In this document: piece by piece, positions 57,700-64,000 of the stretch
Layout: each line of letters opens with the position of its first letter
How positions within the stretch are numbered: position 1 is the first letter of the stretch
NCBI RefSeq assembly: GCF_021725675.1
Contig: NZ_JAKJPO010000003.1
Coordinates: 496,001 to 560,000 of the forward strand
DNA length: 64,000 nucleotides
From: Marilutibacter chinensis
Lineage (GTDB): Bacteria; Pseudomonadota; Gammaproteobacteria; Xanthomonadales; Xanthomonadaceae
Reading direction: 5' to 3'
The notes under the pieces: model-generated
Databases searched by the model: none
Told to the model about the DNA's origin: nothing
Seen by the model: only the letters and a program-made list of their open reading frames with translations
Made by a program: the position numbers and the translations under genes

Positions 57700-58725
57700 A
57701 TGTCCACACCCGCTCCTCCGACCGCGTCCCCGTCCCACGCCGCGCCCGCAACGGCGGCGGGCGGCGCTGCACTCGTCCTCGTCAATCTCGGCACCCCGGA
57801 CGCGCCCACGCCGGCCGCTGTCCGCCGCTACCTGTCGGAATTCCTGCACGATCGCCGCGTGGTCGACCTGACACGCTGGCTCTGGTGTCCGCTGCTGCAT
57901 TTCGCGATCCTGCCGCTGCGCTCGCCGGTGGTCGCCCGCAAGTACGCCAGCATCTGGATGTCCGCCGACGGCGCGCCCGGCGGCTCGCCGCTGGCGGTGC
58001 ACACGCGGGAGCTGGCCCAGGCCGTGCAGTCCGAGCTGCCGCAGCTGCAGGTCGTCGATGCGATGCGCTACGGACAGCCGGCGCTGGCGGCGGTGCTGGA
58101 ATGGCTGCGTGGCCGGGGCGCCGGCCGGATCGTGGTGCTGCCGTTGTATCCGCAGTACTCGACCTCGACCACCGCCTCGGTCGCCGACGTGCTCGCGCGC
58201 TTCGGCGCCGCTGCGCCGGAGATCGAGCTGCGGATGATCGAGGACTATCACCTCGACGCCGGCTGGATCGCCGCGGTGGCGGAATCGATCCGCCGCCATC
58301 GCGCGACCCGCGGCTCCGGCGGACATCTGCTGTTCTCGTTCCACGGCCTGCCGCGCCGCTTCATCGAACGCGGCGACCCGTACCAGCGCCAGTGCGAAGC
58401 CAGCGCCGCGGCGATCGCGGCCACGCTGGGCCTGGCCGACGACGCCTGGAGCCTGGGCTACCAGTCGCGCTTCGGACGCGAGGAATGGCTGGCGCCGTCG
58501 ACCGCGGACACACTGGCATCGCTGGCGGGGCGTGGCATCCACGACGTGGACGTGGTCGCACCGGGTTTCGCGGTCGACTGCATCGAAACCCTGGAGGAGA
58601 TCGCGATGATGCTCGCGGAAGATTTTGCCGGGCGCGGCGGCACGCTGCGCTACATCCCATGCCTGAACGCGGAACCGGACCACGCCCGCGCGCTCGCCGG
58701 CCTCGTCCGGCCGCTGCTCGGATGA
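57700..58725 (+). CDS. hemH: Ferrochelatase
   Basis: HemH inserts ferrous iron into protoporphyrin IX, the last step of heme synthesis. The 341-residue protein has LVNLGTPDAPT at 27-37, the segment LPLYPQYSTSTTASV at 147-161 and the conserved His215 in FSFHGLP with Glu296 in CIETLEEI. The stop overlaps the next hydrolase as ATGA. HemB, the second step, is about 56 kb to the left in the same window. Confidence 0.96.
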   Translation: MSTPAPPTASPSHAAPATAAGGAALVLVNLGTPDAPTPAAVRRYLSEFLHDRRVVDLTRWLWCPLLHFAILPLRSPVVARKYASIWMSADGAPGGSPLAVHTRELAQAVQSELPQLQVVDAMRYGQPALAAVLEWLRGRGAGRIVVLPLYPQYSTSTTASVADVLARFGAAAPEIELRMIEDYHLDAGWIAAVAESIRRHRATRGSGGHLLFSFHGLPRRFIERGDPYQRQCEASAAAIAATLGLADDAWSLGYQSRFGREEWLAPSTADTLASLAGRGIHDVDVVAPGFAVDCIETLEEIAMMLAEDFAGRGGTLRYIPCLNAEPDHARALAGLVRPLLG

Positions 58726-59603
58726 CGGCGCCGGGAATGCTGCGCGAACTCGTGCTCGACACGCCGCTGGGCCGCATCGCCGGGCTGCGCGGCGGCCATC
58801 CCGGCGCAGCGCGCGTACTCGCGCTGCATGGCTGGCTCGACAACGCGGCCAGTTTCGCGCCGATCGCACCGCTGCTGGACGGTATCGAGCTGGTCGCGAT
58901 CGACCTGCCGGGCCACGGCCGCAGCGCGCATCTTCCACCCGGGGCGGACTATTCGTTCCCAGGCGCGGTGAACTCGGTGCTCGACGTCGCCGACGCACTG
59001 GGCTGGGACCGCTTCGCCCTGCTCGGCCATTCGATGGGCGCCGGCATCGCCAGCCTGGTCGCCGCCTCGTGCCCGGAGCGGGTCGGGCGGCTGGTCGCGA
59101 TCGAGGCACTGGGCGCGCTGGCCGATGCGCCGGAAAACACGGCCGCGCGGATGCGCCAGGCAATCGCCGCAAGCCGCGCATTGCGCGGCAAGTCGTTGCG
59201 GGTGTTTCCCGACCTGGCACTGGCGGTGCGCGCGCGGATGGCCGCCGGCACCCAGGTCGGCAGCCGTCTCGCCGAGCCGGCCGCACGGTTGCTGGTCGAG
59301 CGCGGCACGGTGCCGGTGGATGGCGGTTTCGTCTGGTCGAGCGACCCGCGCCTGACCCTGCCGACCTTCCAGCGCCCGACCGAGGCACAGGTGAACGACC
59401 TGGTCGCCGGGATCGACTGCCCGACCCTGACGATCTTCGCCGAACCCGCCCAGCCCTACCTGCCCGATCCGCTGCGGCGTGCGCGCGCGGCGCTGCTGCC
59501 GGACGGCCGGCTGGTGGTGATGGAAGGCGGTCATCACCTGCACATGGAGGACCCGGCCACGGTCGCCGCGGCCATCGGCGACTTCTTCCTGCGCCAGGCC
59601 TGA
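58722..59603 (+). CDS. Alpha/beta hydrolase (serine esterase family)
   Basis: The 293-residue hydrolase has VLALHGWLDNAASFAP at 32-47, DLPGHGRS at 61-68, the nucleophile Ser104 in GHSMGAG, an acid residue later, and the catalytic His in EGGHHLHMEDP. This pattern fits the MhpC/YbfF-like esterase group. The substrate is unknown. Coupled ATGA overlap with hemH makes co-expression likely, though no metabolic link with heme is known. Confidence 0.9.
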   Translation: MTAPGMLRELVLDTPLGRIAGLRGGHPGAARVLALHGWLDNAASFAPIAPLLDGIELVAIDLPGHGRSAHLPPGADYSFPGAVNSVLDVADALGWDRFALLGHSMGAGIASLVAASCPERVGRLVAIEALGALADAPENTAARMRQAIAASRALRGKSLRVFPDLALAVRARMAAGTQVGSRLAEPAARLLVERGTVPVDGGFVWSSDPRLTLPTFQRPTEAQVNDLVAGIDCPTLTIFAEPAQPYLPDPLRRARAALLPDGRLVVMEGGHHLHMEDPATVAAAIGDFFLRQA

Positions 59604-59652
59604 GCGCCGGGCCTGGCGCGCCGCACGACCGCCCGGTCGCGGCACGGCTCCG

Positions 59653-60228
59653 TTACTGTCGTTCGCGCAGCTGCAGGCCGATCTGGACCTGGCCTTTGCC
59701 GTCGCCGTTGATCGACACCACCGTGTTGCGTGCGTCCTTCTCGAACGCGAGCATCGCGTTCTCGGCGTCGTGCTGCATCGCCATCGTCTGTTTCCAGCCG
59801 CTGGCCTGCATCGCGTCGCGCGCCTCGGCGAACAACTCCGTCGTCCTGCCCTCGGTGCTCAGGCTCAACACCCGCGTGCCGGAAACCTCGAGCATGCTGC
59901 GGACCTGGTAGTCGCGCGGCAGGTAGACGTCGTCGGGGAAGTCGTCCGGCAGCCGCAGCGATTCGCCGCCGGCGATCTTCATCTCGCCTTCCTCGGTCTT
60001 CAGGGTGACCTGCTCGCCGTCGCGCTCGACCTCGACCTTCTTGCCCGAAGCCGCCGAGATCGCGGTTTCCGCGATCCGCTCCTCGGCCGACTTGCCGCAG
60101 GCGGCCAGCACGGCGACGGCGGCCAGCACGGCCAGATCGCGCAGCAACGCCGCACGGGGCCGGTCGACAGGGCGGCCGTGGCCGGCGGAGGCGATCCTGG
60201 TAGGGCATGCATGACGGGTCATGGGCAT
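59653..60228 (-). CDS. Predicted lipoprotein of unknown function (191 aa)
   Basis: A signal sequence ends in a lipobox LAVLAACG, with the Cys near residue 44. After it come an acidic region (KSAEERIAETAISAASGKKVEVERDGEQVTLKTEEGEMKI) and a beta-rich domain with FPDDVYLPRDYQVRSMLEVSGTRVLSLSTEGRT. I do not recognise the family. I use the ATG at 60228; an ATG two codons later is also possible. It is convergent with the esterase gene. Confidence 0.75.
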   Translation of the reverse strand: MPMTRHACPTRIASAGHGRPVDRPRAALLRDLAVLAAVAVLAACGKSAEERIAETAISAASGKKVEVERDGEQVTLKTEEGEMKIAGGESLRLPDDFPDDVYLPRDYQVRSMLEVSGTRVLSLSTEGRTTELFAEARDAMQASGWKQTMAMQHDAENAMLAFEKDARNTVVSINGDGKGQVQIGLQLRERQ

Positions 60229-60353
60229 CTCGACGGATTGGAAGGGGTCGGATCGCGACGGCCGGTCCGGGATGGACGGCCATCGCCACGACTTCAAACG
60301 CATTCGGCAGCCGGAAGCGGACACCACCCCCAATCCTCGCCTGTCGTCGCCAT

Positions 60354-61145
60354 TCAGTCCGACAGCAGCGCCCGCGTCATCGCCTTCAGCCGGCGGCCCT
60401 CGGCGTGGAAATAGTCGCGCTCGGCCCGCCATTGCGGGAATCGCGCCTCGACCTCGGCCCAGAACGCCCGCGAATGATCGGCCCGGACCAGGTGGCAGAG
60501 CTCGTGCACCAGAACGTATTCGAACGCCGACGGCCGCGCCAGCACCAGCCCCAGATCGAGCGCCATCGTGCCGTCCGGGGCCAGCGAGCCCCATTGCGAC
60601 GACATCACCTTCAGCCGCACCCGCCGCGGCGCCCGCGGCAGCGTCGACAGATAGCGCGGCAGCCAGCGGCCGACGTCGGCCCGTGCCTGCGCCTCGTAGA
60701 AGTCGCGCAGCGCACGCCGCAGGGCGGCTTCGCCGGCGCGGACGCCGGTGGTGAACACCAGCGCGCCCGCCGGATCGCGATCCAGCCGGGTGAAACGGCC
60801 CGGCTGCCAGCTCAACGGCACCATCGCGCCGCGCAACGGCAACGCACGGCTTTCCTCGCACACCAGCGTCGGCAGCGCATCGATCGTGTAGCGGGTGATC
60901 TGTTCGGCCAGCCAGTCCCCGTGTTCGTGCAGGAAGCGTTCGGCGGCGACCAGCGATGAGCGGGGCGGCAGGGTCAGGCGCGCGCCGCGCTCGTCGACCG
61001 ATAGGCGCAACCGGCGCGCGCGCGGATCGCGCACGCGCATGAGCTCGATCAGGCGCCCGTCGGGCAGAGAGAATTCGACGGCTTCGCGTTCGACCCGGCC
61101 AGCGGTGCCGGGCCTGGGCGCAAGCAGGCGGAAAGGTGGTGTCAT
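60354..61145 (-). CDS. YgjP-like M48-type metallopeptidase
   Basis: The 263-residue protein has a zinc motif HELCH at 214-218 with a third ligand near H224 in RADHSRAFW. The upstream MSSQWGSLAPDG (about 181-192) is the YgjP/WLM signature. YgjP and SprT-like enzymes are cytoplasmic metallopeptidases; the physiological substrate is not known. The ATG at 61145 gives a complete family protein. Confidence 0.88.
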   Translation of the reverse strand: MTPPFRLLAPRPGTAGRVEREAVEFSLPDGRLIELMRVRDPRARRLRLSVDERGARLTLPPRSSLVAAERFLHEHGDWLAEQITRYTIDALPTLVCEESRALPLRGAMVPLSWQPGRFTRLDRDPAGALVFTTGVRAGEAALRRALRDFYEAQARADVGRWLPRYLSTLPRAPRRVRLKVMSSQWGSLAPDGTMALDLGLVLARPSAFEYVLVHELCHLVRADHSRAFWAEVEARFPQWRAERDYFHAEGRRLKAMTRALLSD

Positions 61146-61310
61146 CGACGGATGGGCTGCACTACGACCGGGGGATGCATGCGACGCCGCCCATCCGTGG
61201 ACACGCGCATGATACCCCCGGCAAAGGCCGCCGACGTTTCAGCGCGGCGACGGAAGACTCTGCGGACGTTTTCCGGCGACGCCGGGAACACAGCCTCCCG
61301 GCGGCACGGA

Positions 61311-62216
61311 TCAGGCTTCGGCCCGGCTCAGCTTCAGCGCCGACTCCAGCACCGAGAACAGGCGCCGGGTCTCGCCGGCCATCAGGGTGAAACGGGCATC
61401 GAGCTCGGCGCGCATGTCCTCGGCCTCGGTGTTCTCCAGTTCGTCGACGGCGCCGTCGAGCAGCTTGAACTTGCGTATCACCAGGTCCTCGCCGAGCACG
61501 AAGCTGACGTGATCGTCGAGATTGAGCGCGAGCCGGGTGACCTGCTTGCCGGACTCCAGGTGCTTGTTGATCTCGTCCGACTGCAGCTCCATCCGCTGCA
61601 CCTTGACCACCGCACCCTGGTCGACCGGATCGCGCAGCTCGCACTCGTCGCCGAGCGACAGCCCGTCAGGCAACGGCTCGCCGGCGACCCAGCCGGTCAG
61701 CACCGCGCGCGGCGCGACCTCGGCGTTCAGCGGCAGGGCCGGGAAACTGCCCAGCGCGCGGCGGATCTCGCTGACCACGGTCTCGGCATTCTTGCGGCTG
61801 GAGGTGTCGACGACGACGATGCCGTGGCCGCGATCGATCAGCGCGTCGGTGCGACCGGGCTTGATGAACGCGCGCGGCAGCAGGTCGGTGATCAATTCGT
61901 CCTTGATCCGCTTGCGGGTGCGGCCGCCGGGCTTGCGGCCCTCCTTGCGCTCGATCTCCGCCAGCTTCTTCGCCAGCATGTCGTTGACCACGCTGCCCGG
62001 CAGCAGGCGGTCCTCGCCGCCGACGGTCAACCACATCGCGTCGCCGACCGAGTGCGACAGCGCATCGGCATCGCGTCCGAAAGGTGAGATGAAGCCGCGG
62101 CTGGACAGCTCCAGCGGGCCGACCGGCTTGAGCCGGCACTCGTCGAGACCGGCATCGAGGTCGTCGAATTTCTGGGTGGTCGGGAAGCGGAACAGGGTCA
62201 GGTTGCGGAAGAACAT
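61311..62216 (-). CDS. rdgC: Recombination-associated protein RdgC
   Basis: RdgC is a ring-shaped DNA-binding protein that restrains RecA. The 301-residue protein starts with MFFRNLTLFRFP and includes SVGDAMWLTVGGEDRLLPGSVVND, KPGRTDALIDRGHGIVVVDTSSRKNAE and GEDLVIRKFKLLD. These match RdgC of E. coli. The 165-bp gap to the metallopeptidase contains no gene. Confidence 0.95.
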   Translation of the reverse strand: MFFRNLTLFRFPTTQKFDDLDAGLDECRLKPVGPLELSSRGFISPFGRDADALSHSVGDAMWLTVGGEDRLLPGSVVNDMLAKKLAEIERKEGRKPGGRTRKRIKDELITDLLPRAFIKPGRTDALIDRGHGIVVVDTSSRKNAETVVSEIRRALGSFPALPLNAEVAPRAVLTGWVAGEPLPDGLSLGDECELRDPVDQGAVVKVQRMELQSDEINKHLESGKQVTRLALNLDDHVSFVLGEDLVIRKFKLLDGAVDELENTEAEDMRAELDARFTLMAGETRRLFSVLESALKLSRAEA

Positions 62217-62250
62217 CGAGTATCCGGAAACGGGTGGGAATGTCTTTGCT

Positions 62251-62278
62251 CGTCATCCCGGCAGAAGCCGGGATGACG
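62251..62278. repeat. REP-like 12-bp hairpin between ttcA and rdgC
   Basis: CGTCATCCCGGC, a 4-nt AGAA loop, and GCCGGGATGACG form a perfect stem. CGTCAT-CCC-GC-type palindromes are widespread repetitive extragenic elements in proteobacteria. It sits in the 72-bp gap between the two genes. Confidence 0.75.
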
Positions 62279-62288
62279 GTACGGGGCA

Positions 62289-63191
62289 TCAGGCGTCATC
62301 GTCCGCCGTGGCGTGCGGTTCGCCGGCAAGCCAGGCGTGCGCATCCGGCACCGCTTCGCCGCGGCGCCCCAGGGCGAGGAAATCGAACAGCCTGCCGTCG
62401 CTCAGCTGCGACGGGCGGATGTCGCCAAGCGCACGCGAGATCGTCTCGATGCGGCCGGGCGACTCGCGCTCCCATTCGTCCATCATCCGCTTGACCTGCT
62501 TGCGCTGCAGGTTCTCCTGCGAACCGCACAGGTTGCACGGGATGATCGGGAACTGCCTGAGCCCCGCGTAGCGGGCGATGTCGTCCTCGCGCACGTACGC
62601 CAGCGGCCGGATCACCACGTGCCTGCCGTTGTCGGACAGCAGCTTCGGCGGCATGCCCGACAGCTTGGCGTGGAAGAACAGATTGAGGAAGAACGTCGCC
62701 ACCAGATCGTCGCGATGGTGGCCCAGCGCGATCTTGTTGAAGCCGTTCTCCTCGGCCCAGGTGTAGAGCGCGCCGCGCCGCAGCCGCGAGCACAACGAAC
62801 ACATCGTCTTGCCCTCGGGCACGACGCGGGTCACGACCGAATAGGTGTCCTGCTCGATGATGTGGTGATCCACGCCGATCGAGCGCAGATATTCCGGTAG
62901 CACGTGTTCGGGAAAGCCTGGCTGCTTCTGGTCGAGGTTGACCGCGGTGACCGAGAAGTCGACCGGCGCCTTCTTCCGCAACTGCAGCAGCACGTCGAGC
63001 ATGGTGTAGCTGTCCTTGCCGCCGGACAGGCAGACCATCACCCGGTCGCCGTCCTCGATCATGCCGAAGTCGGCGATCGCACGGCCGACCTGGTGGCGCA
63101 GGCGCTTGCCAAGCTTGTTGGCCTCGTGCGCGGCACGGCGCGGGTCACTGGCGCGCGGCAGGGGTTCGGCGAGGGGCAGGATCGTGCTCAT
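62289..63191 (-). CDS. ttcA: tRNA 2-thiocytidine(32) synthetase TtcA
   Basis: TtcA sulfurates cytidine 32 of certain tRNAs with an Fe-S cluster and ATP. The 300-residue protein has the PP-loop SGGKDS at 56-61 and the cluster pairs CSLC at 130-133 and CNLC at 218-221. The family body ([22 protein letters not shown]) is also present. A TAGAAT box is near 63200. It and rdgC run in the same direction with a REP-like hairpin between. Confidence 0.96.
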   Translation of the reverse strand: MSTILPLAEPLPRASDPRRAAHEANKLGKRLRHQVGRAIADFGMIEDGDRVMVCLSGGKDSYTMLDVLLQLRKKAPVDFSVTAVNLDQKQPGFPEHVLPEYLRSIGVDHHIIEQDTYSVVTRVVPEGKTMCSLCSRLRRGALYTWAEENGFNKIALGHHRDDLVATFFLNLFFHAKLSGMPPKLLSDNGRHVVIRPLAYVREDDIARYAGLRQFPIIPCNLCGSQENLQRKQVKRMMDEWERESPGRIETISRALGDIRPSQLSDGRLFDFLALGRRGEAVPDAHAWLAGEPHATADDDA

Positions 63192-63301
63192 GGACCGCCC
63201 ATTCTACTGGACGACCGGCCTGCCGAACGGCACCGGCGAAGGGCTGCCCGAGCGCCACGGCATACCCCATCGCGCGTCATGACGCCGCGGCGACGGCGCG
63301 C

Positions 63302-63307
63302 TAAGCT
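63302..63307 (+). promoter_or_regulatory. Probable -10 box of the YdcH gene, leaderless
   Basis: TAAGCT ends 7 nt before the ATG at 63314, the same geometry as at hemB. No clear Shine-Dalgarno is visible. Confidence 0.4.
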
Positions 63308-63313
63308 CGGCGC

Positions 63314-63532
63314 ATGCTCGAAACCGACGATCCCGCCGTCATCGCCCGCCGCTTGGCCGAACTGCGGATCGAGCACCGCGACCTGGACGCGGCGATCGAG
63401 CGCCTCGCCTCGCTGCGCGACGGCGACCCCCATGACGATCTGGCGCTGAAACGGATGAAGAAGCGCAAGCTGTGGCTGAAGGACTGCATCGCCCGGCTGG
63501 AGAGCGCACTGATCCCCGACGAGCCGGCCTGA
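63314..63532 (+). CDS. YdcH/DUF465-family protein
   Basis: This is a 72-residue alpha-helical protein with the DUF465 pattern: LRIEHRDLDAAIERLAS, HDDLALKRMKKRKLWLKDCIARLE. DUF465 proteins such as YdcH are small, coiled-coil and of unknown function. The ATG at 63314 has the leaderless-type box before it. Confidence 0.85.
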   Translation: MLETDDPAVIARRLAELRIEHRDLDAAIERLASLRDGDPHDDLALKRMKKRKLWLKDCIARLESALIPDEPA

Positions 63533-63591
63533 CGCCACGACCGTCCGGGCAGCCGCTCCACGAGCCGGCAGGCATGGGGCTTCGCGTTCGC

Positions 63592-63999
63592 CTATTCCAC
63601 CCTTTCCGGAAGGGCCCGGATGGCACGCCGGAACGCATCCTCTTCTCCGTCATCCGCGGGCAGCAGCCCGGCCCGATCGAAGGCCGCCTCCCCGGGCAGG
63701 CGCAGGCGCAACTCGCGGCTGCTGTCGAGCCGCACGTCCAGCGGTCCGCCGTCCAGCTCCAGCAGATGCCCACCGATGCGACGCCGGTCGTCGACGAAGT
63801 GGAAATGCCATCCCGGTGCGTTCACACCCCCCAGATAGTCCGGCATGCGGAAGCCGACCACGCTGCCCTCCACGTCGCGCAGGTCGATCACATGTTGGCT
63901 GGCGATCACCTCGCCCAGCGACCGGTATGGCGGACGCTGGCGTTCGACGCTGCGTATCCGCACGTGCGCGAACCGTCCGTCGATACGCGCCAGGTGGAA
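63592..63999 (-). CDS. budA: Alpha-acetolactate decarboxylase, C-terminal part (cut by the window)
   Basis: BudA converts alpha-acetolactate to acetoin, a fermentation and pH-control route. The visible 136 residues have the family sequence FHLARIDGRFAHVRIRSVERQRPPYRSLGEV, VVGFRMPDYLGGVNAPGWHFHFVDDRR-type blocks and GGHLLEL. The metal-ligand region PGWHFHF is present. The frame is open to the window edge, so the start lies outside; the apparent GTG start at 63963 is internal. The frame ends normally at 63592. An acetolactate synthase gene would be expected outside. Confidence 0.85.
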   Translation of the reverse strand, partial: FHLARIDGRFAHVRIRSVERQRPPYRSLGEVIASQHVIDLRDVEGSVVGFRMPDYLGGVNAPGWHFHFVDDRRRIGGHLLELDGGPLDVRLDSSRELRLRLPGEAAFDRAGLLPADDGEEDAFRRAIRALPERVE

Positions 64000-64000
64000 C

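Overview
The window reads as about 64 kb of core chromosome from a high-GC gammaproteobacterium of the Xanthomonadaceae, most like the Lysobacter/Luteimonas branch. The reasons are a GC content around 70 percent, an XanB2-type chorismatase, the gene order bioB-bioF-bioH-bioC divergent from comF, linked tamA-tamB and glyQ-glyS, tatA-tatB-tatC followed by an RDD protein, and several promoters whose -10 box lies exactly 7 nt before the start codon. I see no transposase, phage gene, CRISPR array or rRNA. One tRNA-Arg gene is present. The genus is inferred from gene content and not proven.

Layout. 1-9.4 kb: end of a chorismatase gene, hemB, a thioredoxin-fold protein with a tiny exported six-cysteine peptide, a PD40 protein, aroE, metal-binding SEC-C/YkgJ proteins, a LysM protein and queF. 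9.4-21.7 kb: exported hydrolases (M20 and S9 peptidases, a lipase, a beta-lactamase-fold hydrolase, an ExeM-like nuclease), zapE, an ECF sigma factor with a membrane partner, and a membrane-anchored cytochrome c5. 21.8-29.0 kb: tRNA-Arg, ubiA, an exported RidA-like protein, comF and the biotin genes under a BirA-type operator. 29-37.3 kb: two DMT exporters, an MHYT membrane sensor beside an ACT-V4R protein, a PLP dehydratase, a Tyr/Gly-rich lipoprotein and an 860-bp palindrome-rich stretch without genes. 37.3-50.5 kb: mnmG, an AlkZ-like protein, a SIMPL protein, tamB, tamA, glyS, glyQ. 50.6-64 kb: an orphan GspE/PilB ATPase, a glutamine amidotransferase, tatABC with RDD, a Ysc84 protein, hemH, a metalloprotease, rdgC, ttcA, a YdcH protein and the end of an acetolactate decarboxylase gene.

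How the genes work together. HemB and HemH are an early and the last step of heme synthesis, and heme is needed by the cytochrome. AroE feeds chorismate; the chorismatase can turn chorismate into 3- and 4-hydroxybenzoate, and UbiA prenylates 4-hydroxybenzoate for ubiquinone. BioC and BioH make the pimeloyl precursor, which BioF and BioB carry toward biotin. TamA/TamB and TatABC build and export envelope proteins. Many genes overlap by 4 nt (ATGA or GTGA), which suggests translational coupling.

The most unusual points are a roughly 200-bp patch of about 51 percent GC inside glyS that coincides with extra residues, the redoxin/six-cysteine-peptide pair, a perfect 11-bp inverted repeat between the ECF sigma operon and its divergent neighbour, and a family of palindromic intergenic repeats found at five places.
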